This document shows positions 10,871 through 22,668 of a stretch of 64,000 bases of DNA, piece by piece; position 1 is the first letter of the stretch, and every line of letters starts with the position of its first letter. The DNA is from Scleromitrula shiraiana. Its lineage: Eukaryota > Ascomycota > Leotiomycetes > Helotiales > Sclerotiniaceae. The stretch spans positions 2,666,001 to 2,730,000 of the forward strand of contig JABELC010000003.1 in assembly GCA_028455995.1 (NCBI GenBank). The letters are read 5' to 3'. Both the position numbers and the translations under genes were made by a program. The notes under the pieces were generated by a model. The model saw only the letters and a program-made list of their open reading frames with translations, searched no databases and was not told the DNA's origin.

Positions 10871-11441
10871 AGTCTTTAAGAAACTTGGAATTTAAAAATA
10901 TAATAATCAAGAGTAACCCATTTAATGAGATACTGATATAACATAGTGAGTGCAACATGAGTATATATTGATGATAACAACTCGGGAATAAACAAAGAAA
11001 TGACATGTGAAAGTCGAGACCGGCATTACAACCATAATATGCACGGACCACTTAGGTACTAGTATATGGGGTATTAAATCATCTCATTCTCAAACTTTTA
11101 GAAATTCAAGTTGAACTAAATAATAATTTGGAATGGTGTAATTTGAATATAAAAAAATTATTAATAAGTTTTAGTATAAAAATGATTTATTTTTTAATAA
11201 AAAATCAACTTTATTCACTAGCAAGTTCATTGATAAAAATATTTTAATATTACTACTAGTATATCGAAGGATCTGAGGATTAGATAAGTATTAACTTGAA
11301 GTCCAATCGGATCTGGAATCTTATTCTATTCGGATTCGGATTCTGTTATCCATTCATCCCATTGCCAGTGTCAACCATCATCCATTCTCTTACTTCTGTA
11401 TAAACAATTTATTCATATTTGGGATAATAGATATAGTAAAT
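10871..11441. other. AT-rich intergenic holding a MITE-like insert
   Basis: No gene was recognised. The AT-rich block at 11057-11264 is described separately as a candidate miniature element. Confidence 0.5.
11057..11264. mobile_element. Candidate miniature inverted-repeat element (about 186 bp between 11-bp direct repeats)
   Basis: Identical direct repeats TACTAGTATAT lie at 11057-11067 and 11254-11264 and enclose a very AT-rich segment. Inside them the ends are weakly inverted: GTATTAAAT on the left, and GTAATATTAAAAT when the right end is read on the other strand. There is no coding capacity. The element shares the 13-mer AAATTCAAGTTGA (about 11103-11115) with the complementary strand of the small repeat at 53387-53540. 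Because TACTAGTA is itself palindromic, the direct repeats could be part of the termini and not a target duplication. Confidence 0.4.
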
Positions 11442-13709
11442 ATGGACGAACTTCCTTCAGAAATTATTCTTCATATCATTTCATGTAAGTTCACAATAGA
11501 TCGCAGATATATAACTTCCTATTCCCACTTATTAATCACACACTAACAACCCAAACTCAAAGTTCTCGAACCGTTAGACATTGTCAAGCTACAATTCGTT
11601 TGTAAGAAATTCCTAGAACTCGCCCGCGATGACAACCTTTGGCGCGAACAATGTTTCCTTCACTCCTCATTCCTCGAGAAACTACAAAAACGTCAAGACT
11701 TAATCTCCAGCGAATCTGGAGCCGATCCAGCCTTGCGCGATTTAGCCATAGCTCTAGCAACGAACAATGGAGTGGGGGATTCTAGGCTGCAGAAACCTCG
11801 TCTTGAGGCTCGGAATCTTAAAGAAAAATCCAACGAACGGCTGAGAATAATGGCAAATTGGGACCCGAGTTATCCGTCCGAGAAGGTGAGGTGGTATGAT
11901 GAGTATATTGCAAGGAATGCACCTATCTCGACGAGTTGGCTGCAGCAACCTAGGAATAGAGAGAGTCCTTCGAGGGAACATTTAGAAGTGAGGGGGATGG
12001 GTTTATATACGCCAAGCGGCGAGAGTGGTGCTACTTTGGTTATTTCGTGAGTACTTTCCAGTCCCAGGAAGGTCAATATACCTTTCTTCTCGAAATGACA
12101 TTGGACATTTGAAGGACGGTGGCTATTTTTCACTGTTTAAGTTACGAATATTACATATTCAAATATCCGTATAGGAGGCTCATCATTTACTGACGGGCAT
12201 GATATTTAGGCCCTTAGATGATGGATCACTCTGTATATGGGATATAAGTGCACATGCTTCAAAGAAAGGTAGTATAACTGCGAGAAGCAAGTCTGGGCTA
12301 TTATCAGTTGATAGAGGCGCTGGAGCTCCTCCATATAAACGTTCAAAAATGATAAGTACTGGTGTCACAGAGTGTATTAGTATTGACAGTACTCTTAAAA
12401 GAGCATTTATTGCTGTACAAAGTGGTATGATATCCCATTTCTTTGATAAGTCAGTGCTGTTTGAACATAGTCTCGATGGAATTTTGGTCACATCTTCCCC
12501 CATATTTACAGAAACATATTCTTTTATTGACAATATTTTGCAGGTCTCATTGAGCTTGATCTCGAGACATTTCAAACTATTAGTCATGAAAAATACCCTT
12601 TCTCAATCACTACTTTATCCGAAGCCAAGCACCCAACACCTCTTACCGTGGGAACAAATTTGTCCCTCCATCTTCATGATTTTCGCCAAAAGGGGAATAC
12701 TGGCGCATCGGATCAAGCTGAGCGGCTTGATTCATTTGGAGTAACATCCAATTCTACCAATGGGTATTCCAGCTTTAGAGATTTGCTCAATCCAGAGCGA
12801 GACACATGTGCCCATTTGTACCAACCAGGACCTTTGAGCATTGTGCATTTGCCCAGCTCTGGGGATGAGTGGAATGGTAACGGGGATATATATGTTGCTG
12901 GGCGTTTTCCCAGCATACTCAATTATGATCGTAGGAATTTCCCTAAACTTCGGGGAACGATACATTCCGGTGCACGACTATCTCAAATTGCTGTGCTTCC
13001 ATATCCTTTTGCATCAATGGAGAGAGGTCTTGCCCGTATGGGCGAGCTTTCTATTGAACAGGCATGGGAAGCGAAAACTCGACCTGGAAAGACCCTGATC
13101 GCTTGCGGTGAGTATAATACTAAAGGTTCTCTAGAGATGTACGGCCTTTCATCTGACCCCAGTCTGTCAAATATATCTTCTACATTCTCGGCTGGTAGAT
13201 TGCAAAATTCGACCATGAAAAATCGACAAACCTCTTCCAACTCAAAACTACTATCTGTTGCCAATCATGGTACTCGGATTGTTGTTTCTGACGGCGGGGG
13301 AAATGTCAAGTGGTTTGAAAGGGACGGCTTTACTGAAGCTAGAAGATGGAACATCGCCCATGGTTCTGTTGAGGCCCCGAGAGGAATATTTGGCACGTTG
13401 GGCGATTCTTACATGGATTCGGGATCTGGTGATATCGCGATCAAGATTCAAGCTACTGATTCCGGGCTCAACGAAAGGCCCATCAATGAGAACGGTCTTG
13501 TATTATGGACTGGTGATAAACTAGGGCTGTTAAATTTCACCAACAAACCTGGGTTTACATCTGAGGCATTTGAGGAAAGTGCTAAAACTGCAGAGGAGGA
13601 TCTTAAGGAAAAGGAAGAACGCACACATGCAGCAACCATGAGAAGAGCTCTGGAATTGCAGGCCAATGAGGTTAGGTACGTAAGAGATTTAGGAATGGGA
13701 TTTGTGTGA
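11442..13709 (+). CDS. F-box protein with WD-like/beta-propeller region, 635 aa (four exons)
   Basis: Exons are 11442-11484, 11563-12046, 12210-12424 and 12544-13709, with GTAAGT, GTGAGT and GTATGA donors; the frame closes at 635 residues. Residues 2 to about 45 form an F-box (LPSEIILHIISFLEPLDIVKLQFVCKKF..), the Skp1-binding helix bundle of SCF ubiquitin ligases. The rest is beta-rich with divergent WD-type strands, for example DDGSLCIWDI, GDIYVAGRFPSILNYD, RIVVSDGGGNVKWFERDG and NGLVLWTGDKLGLLNF. This suggests a propeller that would bind the substrate. The protein ends in a charged helix (EDLKEKEERTHAATMRRALELQANEVRYVRD). Substrate and pathway are unknown. The long third intron (12425-12543) is chosen because it alone connects both frames; its donor GTATGA is weak, so that junction is the least certain point. 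Confidence 0.8.
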
Positions 13710-16288
13710 CATCTAGCGGTTTGAATTATCTCAAGAGTCTTCTCAAGAAATTCGATTGCAAGTTGAACATATTGAAGAATTAATCATCGACCTGGATCAG
13801 CATATTTTTTTATTTTTATTTGGCTGCATGGCGACGAATTGGGATACTGTACTGTACATACGCATTACCTTTGCGTTTTTTTCAACCATTTGATATGGTC
13901 AGGCGATAGACTTCCAGCACAACAGGGATTTTTTTTCTTCGATGCACAGCTGTAATACAGGGCCAAGTTCAAAAGGACCACATTTTTGTGAGATGTTTGA
14001 CCAGTACCATTTTTTTTTTTTTCTCGAAGAGATTTGCTTTCCCAGAAAAGTGAAAGATTGTCGTATGTCGATCGGAGAATAAGGCTGTGCGATTTGATGG
14101 GTCTTTGTTTAATAGAACTTCAATCTGTATAATACTATTCTGTATTGTACTGTACCGAGAATTGATGGTTAAGATGAAGCTTCCTTGTTGTAGGGCGATT
14201 TTTCTTGGAGAGGGGCCGAGTGGGGGGTTCTTCTCTAAAATTCTTATGTTAATAAGTCCTTAGGTATAGTAATAGTATACAGAGTATGAGAATGAAAAGT
14301 ATTTTGACAGTAACAGAACTTACAAAATCAGTTATATGTCAAGTGTCAAGCATTTACCTTGCATAGAACTATTATAGGTTACTGATGCTTCTGGACCAGT
14401 TGAGACAAAATTGGGGATGGAGATCCTGCATCTTTATATTTCTTCCATGAATGGTAGCCTCATCCGCCTCAATGCATTGCTTCTTTTCGGATAACTTGGT
14501 AGAAACTACGGATATGCATTATGTATACATCGTATACATATACCTTTCTTCTGCCTACGGACTGCGGTGGCTATATGTATATGATGTGACTTTTCTCTAT
14601 TCTGGGTTCCATTTTTCTTCGTGCCCCCTACTTAACTCATCTGGAATATATACTTGTAGAGTATATATATCTTTACGGGGCGGGGCGCCAGAGTTTGTGT
14701 CGGTGGCGATAAATATAGAAATTATGTTATATTCACCACATTCGTAGATTATAGATGGAACCGTGCAGATCCCAAGCATGTGGAAGTGCAAGAGTGCAAG
14801 AGTACTTGCTGCTGGGTGCTGGGTGCTGTACGTACTGTACTGTAGCTGTACACTAAAAATGTTATGGTATGGTATGGTATGGTATGGTATGGTATGGTAT
14901 GTTATGGTAAAAGGTCGTCAGATGAATCATAAACCAATCAGTTCAAACGAGGCGAACAATTCGGCAACGAGATCAGATTAAGATTACGATTAGTGTTAAG
15001 GAGGCGTCGACTAGCCCTGGAGTGGGAAATTCCTGAGTCGCATTTTTGGACGAAGATAGAGATTTTTATTATATTGCTTGAATGGTGTTAATTTTTGTTT
15101 TGTATTGTATCGTATTGTATACTGTGTTGTGTTGTGTTTTGTAATGCTGGGCTGTGGTGTGCTGTATTTATTACAATTTCGTCTACTACTACTACCTACT
15201 ACTACTGTATACAATTACTAGTTCTATAACCTACATGATCTACTTACTATGTACTATGTATGTACTATTTGTATGTACTATTTGTATGTATGTATGCATG
15301 TATTGATTGATTGCTACTTATTATTACTACTGTATTATTAGTCTCTACATCTTTACGTAACACTCGAGAAGTTGACAACTTAACACAAATACATCTTAGG
15401 TACTAGGTAGTTGGTTACAAGTGTTATCCTCTTGTCCGTTCGTTCGTTATGTTGATACACTCTTTTTTTTTTACTTTGAAAATCTCATACATGAGGCGAG
15501 GCGGTGTGTAACTTTTGGGGGAATGAATGGGGGGGATGAACAACTTTCCTTTCCCTTGAAGGTTTCGGATCGCCCGTTGTCACTGCACCCGCACATACTA
15601 CACATACGCACACACACACATATTACCCCCAACTTTAAGAAAAGAAAAGAAAAGGAGAGAAAGTAAAATAAAACAAAATAAAATAAAATAATTGAAAATC
15701 TAGAAAGAGAAAGACAAAGAAAAAAGAAACAAGAAACAGAAAATTACGCATGATTTGTCAATCAACTATTCGCAAGTGTAAGAATGGTTGAGTGAGTATC
15801 AAGAAAAGCTTTTATTGAATCCCCTCTCAATTGACTTTCGTGGCTCCTCTCACTCTTTTTGGCTTCTATCAATTGATTATCAATTGCATGTCAAGCAAGT
15901 TCCTAGACAATTTGTAAACTTATTCCCACCTCTCAGCCTCATGCTAACTCTATTGGAATAATAATACAATCCCCCAATTAAATGGGGACAGAAAAGAAAA
16001 GAAAAACAAAAGCAACTTCATGTTTCCCCATTACATATTCAAATTTCCTTCATGTCTGGTATTTCCAATAATACATTTCTCTGCACTTCTTCTCAAGCGG
16101 TGACGGGGCTAATCAAGATTAACCCGTAAGTAAGCCTCACTACTCGACTTACTTGCATCCAAGCTCAATCAATTAGTAGTTGTGAAGAATATACATCCGT
16201 CTTACTTTCCACTTCTAGCTCATACAATTTTCGTATTGCATTGCCTTCTTTGCCTTCTTTTTTTGACCTCATCTCATTCCTTTCCTTC
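13710..16288. other. Long intergenic region with microsatellites
   Basis: No gene was supported in 2.6 kb. It contains T-runs near 13810 and 14010, a (GGTAT)7 array at 14866-14900, imperfect TGTATTG/TACTACTAC and TGTATGTACTATT repeats at about 15105-15300, and pyrimidine-rich leaders before 16289. The second half probably includes the promoter and long 5' leader of the downstream SprT-like gene, perhaps with a leader intron. Short open frames here have repetitive, non-protein-like content. Confidence 0.5.
14866..14900. repeat. (GGTAT)7 microsatellite
   Basis: Seven uninterrupted pentamers followed by degenerate GTTAT/GGTAA units. Confidence 0.95.
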
Positions 16289-17728
16289 ATGGCTACTGTA
16301 TCTATTAAGACAAGAAGTCTAAGCACAGACAGTAGAACTAGAACTAGAGCTAGAACTAGAAGCCAAAGGTCAGCTATTACATCCAGATATCAACAACATT
16401 ATAGTTATGGCAGTAGTCATGGAAAATCACCGATTGAGTCACAACAACGTCGGGGTCGATCACGATTATGGAGGATGACCCAGAAAGATCGAGTAGCTTC
16501 GGGGACGCCTGATTCATATTGTCATCGATCTATCTCATATTCACGCTCTCAATCTCGTTCGAGACCTATATCTACCGGTATACAATATAACCAGAAGAAT
16601 CAGATATATCCCAGTATAAATATGCCGCCGTTATCTATCTCAGCTTCTCCTACTCCATCTCCACCTTCGTATCCTGTTATCCTTGCTCCGGCAATGGAAC
16701 GTACGTTTTCGGGAGTTTCTATAATATCCGATAATAGTTCTATTTCCGACTCCTCGCCATCACTGTCACCAATATCATCACCACATCATCATCATAATCA
16801 ACAACATACCTATCACTCCCACCCCAATCATCACCACGACTACCACCACCATCCCAACGACCCCCCAATAATAACCGACACCGAAGCCGCCAACCTAGTA
16901 ATAACCCACACCACGCACTCCCCACCTGCCCAGCACCCCCTAACCCCACATCTCACGTCCCTCCTCCTCCACGCCCCCCTCACCGACCCCATCCTCGCCG
17001 AAATCCTCACCCTAATATCCACCATCTTTTTCTTCTCCACCCTCACCAACCGCATCCGTCTCTCCTGGTCCCACCCCTCCCACTCTTCCTCCCTATACTC
17101 GACCTCGCTGCTCGGCACCACCGCGCTCCGTCGCGCATCGTTCGGCGGCTTCGAAACCCTCATTGTGCTTTCGACGCCGCTGCTCAGGGACCCGAGGTAT
17201 GATCGAAGACTGTTATTGAGTACGCTGTTGCATGAGGTGGTGCATTGTTATTTGTTTGTGATGTGTGGGTTTGGGGGGAGGGAGATGGAGGGGCATACGG
17301 GGGGGTTTCATCGGATTGTGGGGGTGTTGGATGGGTGGGTTGAAGGCGTGAGGGGGATGGGGAGGGGGTGGTTGAGGTTGTGTGGGTTGAGGGGGAATTT
17401 GGAGGTTTTTAGGAGGAGGGGAGGGGGGGAGTGGGATGCGGGGAGGGATCGGTATGTGGTGGATGGTGTTGGTGGGATTGAGGAGGAGGAGGGGGAGAAA
17501 GATGGATATTTGGGCTCATCATATCTCGATCACTCGTTTCGGAAGGAAATAAGAATGCACACGCAAACACAAACACAAACGCAGATTCAAATATATCCCC
17601 ACCAACAACGACATGGCCACGAAGGATGCAATCAAAGTCCCGGACCAGAACGAGAACGAGAACGAGAAAGAGAGAGAAGACCAATTGTGCATAAACAAGA
17701 CTATGGATATGGATTCGGGTTCCCTTAA
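16289..17728 (+). CDS. SprT-like domain protein with long disordered N-terminus, 479 aa
   Basis: A single open frame starts at the first ATG (16289); the frame is open a little further upstream without an ATG. Residues 1 to about 215 are Ser/Arg- and His/Pro-rich, including Thr-Arg-Ala-Arg repeats and HHHHNQQH-type patches, so they are probably disordered. The folded part is about residues 225-370. It contains ISTIFFFSTLTNRIRLSW, then LLHEVVHCY with HExxH at residues 315-319, then EGHTGGFHRIV, which is the same arrangement as LLHE..H...GH..PF in the protein at 9608. This marks a SprT-like zincin fold. The C-terminus is low-complexity with alternating Thr-Gln and Glu-Arg repeats. Coding-strand composition swings from C-rich (16820-17130) to G-rich (17240-17500). 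Function is unknown; protease activity is plausible since both metal His and the catalytic Glu are present. There could be an unrecognised intron in the low-complexity tail. Confidence 0.72.
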   Translation: MATVSIKTRSLSTDSRTRTRARTRSQRSAITSRYQQHYSYGSSHGKSPIESQQRRGRSRLWRMTQKDRVASGTPDSYCHRSISYSRSQSRSRPISTGIQYNQKNQIYPSINMPPLSISASPTPSPPSYPVILAPAMERTFSGVSIISDNSSISDSSPSLSPISSPHHHHNQQHTYHSHPNHHHDYHHHPNDPPIITDTEAANLVITHTTHSPPAQHPLTPHLTSLLLHAPLTDPILAEILTLISTIFFFSTLTNRIRLSWSHPSHSSSLYSTSLLGTTALRRASFGGFETLIVLSTPLLRDPRYDRRLLLSTLLHEVVHCYLFVMCGFGGREMEGHTGGFHRIVGVLDGWVEGVRGMGRGWLRLCGLRGNLEVFRRRGGGEWDAGRDRYVVDGVGGIEEEEGEKDGYLGSSYLDHSFRKEIRMHTQTQTQTQIQIYPHQQRHGHEGCNQSPGPERERERERERRPIVHKQDYGYGFGFP

Positions 17729-19046
17729 TCCTATTATTATTATTATTGTTTATTTATTTATTCATTTCATAATCCCGCATTCATTTCCATTCCTTCTATT
17801 CCTTCCGTCATGTTCATTAGATATATTTCATCTCATTCACTTTTCTCAGCATCTGTTTGCTACCTCTTTATATCACATGTCTATTTCATCTCATCTCACC
17901 TCACCTCACCTCACCTCACCTAACCTCCTCTTGACCATCTCTTCCAATACTTCGATCTTCCCATAGTCTCTTATTCCATCTATTAAATCTCATTGTACAG
18001 CAAAGCGAACAAGCGAACAAGCGAACAAGCGAACAAGCGAGCAGGGTAAAAATGTCAGGTGCATTAGATGGGCGTTTTTCTCTTCCCCTTGTTGTTTTAT
18101 TTCTTGACGGAGAGGATGGAATGGGTTTGATGGATTTAGATATGTTTGATTGATTGATTGATGGATTAAAAAAATAATTCTCTTCTTATATCGATATGCA
18201 CTTTTCTTTTTCCTTCTCTTTTTACTTCGGGTCGGGAATATCATGGAACGAAATAAAATGAATCGTTGAATATCAAGCATCCGAGTCTCAGATTTTATGG
18301 GCTTCTTTTACATGTTTTGTAGATTTATATATATAGGGTTATATTTATATTATACGTTGAGTGGATTAGATTGGATGAGATTGGATGAGATTGGGCTAGA
18401 CTTTTATCTATGAGTTTAGTTTGGTCTGGTCTGGTCTGGTCTGGTCTGGTTTGGTCTAGTTAGTTACTAGTCGCTAGTTGGTTAGTTTGGGTAAATAGTA
18501 GGAATATGAATGAATAGATACGTGATGTCTATTTAATATTATGTACTTGTGTTTTTATTCTTATTTTTATTCTTATTCTTATTCTTATTTTTATTTTTAT
18601 TATGAATTCATGACGGGTATGCAATACATTATTATGTACGTAAGAAGTAAGTAAGTAAGTAAGTGGACTAAACAAATCAAAACTACACTAATCTAACATA
18701 TATAATAAAACTTTCTCCTGTGAAAATGGTCGGCTCTTGTGTGTGTAAAGCTGCGCTCTGCGCCAGCCAGCCAGTCCTGTTTTGTCCTGTCATGTGATGA
18801 GGTGGTACCCTAACCCTCCTTCCTGTGGTATTCCTATACCTTCATGTTTCCTTCCCATTTCATCCGATCCGATCCCAGCCCAGCCCAACCCATACAATCC
18901 AATCCTATCCTGTCCCGCTAAATCCAATTTCATTCCAATTCCACCCGTCCCTTTCGTCGCTGTTCAATTCCCATTACCGTTTACAAGACATTATCCCAAC
19001 CCAGCCCAAGATCCGTTACCCCGCGTCCCAACCTCCAACTCCCAAA
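17729..19046. other. Convergent intergenic region with several tandem repeats
   Basis: This is the 3' region between the SprT-like gene and chk1; no gene was recognised. It contains (TCACC)n near 17890-17920, five 8-bp units AAGCGAAC/AAGCGAGC at 18003-18042, (GGTCT)n at 18423-18450, (TTATT/TTCTTA)n near 18550-18600 and (GTAA)n near 18645-18663. Confidence 0.6.
18003..18042. repeat. 8-bp tandem repeat AAGCGAAC x5
   Basis: Four identical copies of AAGCGAAC and one AAGCGAGC lie head to tail about 270 bp after the SprT-like stop codon. Confidence 0.9.
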
Positions 19047-20742
19047 TCAAACACAAGAAGGAATATAAACCCCCACTTTACAAGCCACCACAACCCTCTT
19101 AAACAACCTCCTCCACTCCAACGGATCCCCCTTAACCTTCACAAACCTCACCTCCAACAACTGCCTCTCCTCCGTCTCATATCCATCCAGCACAATCCCC
19201 CCCACCAACCCACACCTCCTACTATCCATCGCCCTCAACTTAATCCACGCCACATGGCCCTGACTACTCATCTGCAGCTGCGGTAGCGGGGGGACGGGTA
19301 TATTCATCGAATGCAGCGCGTCGGAAAGTAAGGAGAGGAGTTGGAGAACTGGGAGATGGGAGAAGAATCGCGTGAGGGAGTAATTGGGCAGGATATCTTG
19401 GAATTGACGGGCGTGCTGGGTGAGACGGGGGGAGACGGATGGATGGGATGAGAATTGCGACATGGATGGTTCATCCGCGAGAGCGGAGTCGCCGAAATTC
19501 GAGGAAACAGGGGAAGGAGGAAGTTGGTGGAAATTGTGCGTGGGGCTTGTGGTCGTTGGTGTGGTTTCGGTGGGTTGCGATGCCCCGAATGTGCGGGGTG
19601 GTCGTTCCCAGTCGAATTGCAGGTCCATGACTGAGTTTTCGGGTTGCGTGAAGGAGAAGTTGCGCGTGTCGATTTGCATGGGGTCTTGGCTTAGTGTGGA
19701 AGGCTCTTGGTTGAAATCGATGTGGAGACTTTCGAGCATTTGAGTGGCGAGTCCCAAGGGGTCGGTCATCCTACCGTCGGATGTAAGGAGTGGATTTTTG
19801 CGTGTATACCAGGGGTGTCGTTTAACATGGTCGAAGGTAAATCTTTTGGAGACATCCACATTCATCATACCACGGAGTAATGAAAGAACCGAAGCGGGCA
19901 GCTTTTGCCATAGTTCATCGGAACTTCTTCCATTGGTTTTTATGTATTCATCGAATTCCCAACTTTCTGCGGTAGGTTGGTCCCAAGGTGTATTTCCTAC
20001 CAGAAGGACAAATAGTACGACCCCGCAAGACCAAATATCTACCATATCTGCTGCATATCCAACAGCCTTGGCTTTTGACTGAGTAGGCCTAGAACATGAT
20101 ATTACTTCTGGTGCAATATATGGGGGACTGCCACACATAGTAGTACTAAGCTTCCTCTGTCCTTGGTATTCGAAGAGTGTTGCCAATCCAAAATCTGCTA
20201 TCTTCAAATTTCCATCACTCGATAATAGAATATTCTCAGGTTTGAGATCTCGATGTCCCACTCCCTTCGAATGTATATAATTGACGCCACCAACCAATTG
20301 CGTAAAGTAGAAGTGTGCAATATCTTCGTTGACTCCAAGATCTGCTTCAATCTTATCAAATAAATCGCCACCTTCTGCATATTCCATTGCTATCCATCTC
20401 CAAACCGCATCCTCTCCAGTAGCAAACCATTCGATTATATTTGGATGTTGTCCGATATGTGAATGAAGGGAGACCTCCATTGCGATTTGCTTAGCAGATA
20501 TTCGGCCATGTTTGACTGCATATGCTTTATGTATGAATTTGACTGCGAACACAGGTACGGCATCGACAGGCGGGATAGCTTTTTTTATTCTATATAGATT
20601 CGTTAGTATGTTCTCAAATTGCACGGTCTCTTCTCACTCACGATGCATAAGCCCCTCTACCTATTGTCTTTGAAATAATTCGAAAAGGCAAATCGCGGGG
20701 TAGAGGGTCTATTTGTGACATTTGGACTGGAGCTGCTGCCAT
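19047..20742 (-). CDS. chk1: DNA-damage checkpoint kinase Chk1, 547 aa (two exons)
   Basis: Exons (minus) are 20742-20642 and 20589-19047; the intron splits the Gly-rich loop codon at Ser34. Chk1 is the Ser/Thr kinase that, once phosphorylated by ATR/Mec1-type kinases, blocks mitotic entry through Cdc25/Wee1. Visible features: Gly loop GRGAYAS (28-34), Lys51 in FAVKF, alpha-C Glu72, hinge MEYAEGGDLFDKIE, catalytic HRDLKPEN (Asp148), DFG (166-168), activation segment TTMCGSPPYIAPEV and the Chk1-typical VDIWSCGVVLFVLLVGNTPWDQP. The N-terminal catalytic domain runs to about residue 295 and ends at HPWYTRKNPLL. The C-terminal half has a Ser/Pro-rich linker with SQ sites and then a regulatory region whose TRFFSH/LPQLQM and VRFVKVKGDPLEWRRLFKRVV segments fit a KA1-like fold. 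Length is normal for fungal Chk1. The WDQP motif and HRD context make the assignment firm. Confidence 0.93.
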
Positions 20743-21822
20743 GATTTCCAGATAATGAAATCTGGATACTCGAGCTCGAGTAGCTATTAACAGCTAGACT
20801 GGAGAGATAAATGAATGTATGGAGACAGATGATATCTGATTTGTAACGTAAACTGAAGGTACGTATTAAAGAAAACTCTCTTTATGCAATGAAAGTAAGA
20901 CAAGATGTAAAACAATTATCAAAATGTATTGACTCGGAAGCACTAAAAACCAATTAATTTTCGTGTTGATGTCGCGTTTTCTGACCAAGTCGCGTAGTGG
21001 AGTTGTATGGAAAATCGCGAAGATTGATGACCATGATCATTATATAATATTATAAAGGGCCACCTAGTAGGAAGGTATCCGTGCCATGCCCACCCTACAT
21101 TATCCTATCCTATCCTATCCTATCCAATCTTTTAACTATTTAACCATTTAACCACCAGTTATCGCGTTTCTATGGGGATGTAAGAGATGTAAGAGATGTA
21201 AGATCTTAGGTAGATAAAACAGAAACCCTGAATATAAACAAAGCATCAAACTACTCCACCTCAAGTATTTGTTTTCTTTACCTTTAACTCTTTAACCACT
21301 TATTATTATTATTACTTTTCCTATACTCATGACTATACTATAATAAATTCAATTCAATTCACTTTTCTAAAATCATACAACGGTCATCAAGAAAAAGTTC
21401 TAAAGAAAAGTAATAATAATAATAAGTAACTTATAAGACACATTAAAATCTTTCTTTGTCTTTTTTTATAGATTCATTCCTTCTAGAAGATCTCGTACGT
21501 TTTCCTTCTTCTCCAATTGTTTTCAGAATTTTATCCTTAACATTCCCGAGAATCACCGAACACAAAAAAAAAGGGAAAGCAAGCAAAAACGATTTCGAAA
21601 AAAAAGATAAAAAATTAAATCTAATACTAACGGCCTTTGTCCTTTCTTTAGATCAATCCTACCAAATTAGGAAGAATCTCTTCGGAGCTTGCCTGCTTGC
21701 CTACTTGCCTATTGCCTGCTTTTTGCTTATTCAATCCGTTCTCTATTTACTACTTATTGCTCTTCTTCTTCTTCTTCTTCCTACTTCTTATTCTACTTCT
21801 TGAGATCATCACGAACTACGCC
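20743..21822. promoter_or_regulatory. Divergent promoter region between chk1 and the UBE2C-like gene
   Basis: About 1.1 kb separates the two start codons. It holds (TATCC)n at about 21103-21125, three tandem AAGAGATGT units near 21179-21203 and pyrimidine-rich leader DNA before 21823. Both flanking genes act in the cell cycle (checkpoint kinase and APC/C E2), so shared regulation is possible; this is inference from orientation only. Confidence 0.5.
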
Positions 21823-22668
21823 ATGGAGGACACTCAAAACTCGGATCCTGGAAGTCTTCCTCCTGCTCAAGCAGCAAAGCTTGCTCCTCGTAAAGCACCC
21901 GATGCTCAGAGTACTACAAAACGGTTAGTTGATTCTCTCTCTATCTACCTATATAGCATGGGCATTTCCCAATCTAAGCATGGAAGCTATCACATCGTCC
22001 ATTGATTAATCAATCTACAATCCAATATCCCCCAGAACAAAACCCTAAAAAAAAACCACAAACTAACCCTCTATCTCAAACCCCCAGTCTCCAAACCGAA
22101 CTCATGCAACTAATGACCTCCGCCGCCCCCGGCATCTCCGCCTTTCCCTCCGCTGACGGAAACCTGCTATCCTGGACTGCCACCATCGACGGACCAGACG
22201 ATACACCCTACGCCTCTAAGCAATTCAAACTCTCCTTTGCATTTCCCTCCAACTATCCCTACGCACCACCCACCGTGCTCTTCAAGACGCCCATCTACCA
22301 CCCCAATGTTGATTTCTCGGGTCGCATTTGTCTGGATATCTTGAAGGATAAGTGGACTGCCGCTTATAATATTCAGACTGTTCTGTTGAGTTTGCAGAGT
22401 TTGTTGGGGGAACCTAATAAGTATGTTTGTTTCTTTCCATCTATTCTCTTACTTGGCTTTCGTCAAGGGAGAGGAGAGCGGATTTACCTTTGTTCATGAA
22501 TTTCCTATCATGTCAAATCAAACCAAACCAGATGATTTAAGCAGTTACTAACAATCCACAACCAGCGCATCACCCCTGAATGGCGAAGCAGCCGAACTAT
22601 GGGACAAAAACCCCGAAGAATTCCAAAAGAAAGTAAACGGTCGTCACTGCGAGATCGATGATGAATAG
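21823..22668 (+). CDS. ubc11: Ubiquitin-conjugating enzyme E2 C (UBE2C/UbcH10 type), 178 aa (three exons)
   Basis: Exons are 21823-21923, 22088-22420 and 22566-22668; the frame closes at 178 residues. UBE2C-type E2s work with the anaphase-promoting complex to start ubiquitin chains on cyclin B and securin. Family marks: the N-terminal extension before KRLQTELMQLM, then GISAFP, YPYAPPTVLF, the HPN motif at 105-107, the active-site Cys115 in GRICLDILKDKW, and LLSLQSLLGEPNNASPLNGEAAELW, which follows the UBE2C consensus closely. The C-terminus ends in an acidic CEIDDE. The gene symbol follows the fission-yeast name and is approximate. The ATG at 21823 is the first that yields the family-like N-terminus. 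The gene is divergent from chk1. Confidence 0.92.

Noticed and set aside
18003..18042. CRISPR-like array
   Set aside because: The units are 8 bp without spacers, in a eukaryotic genome; this is an ordinary tandem repeat, as are the other short-unit arrays.
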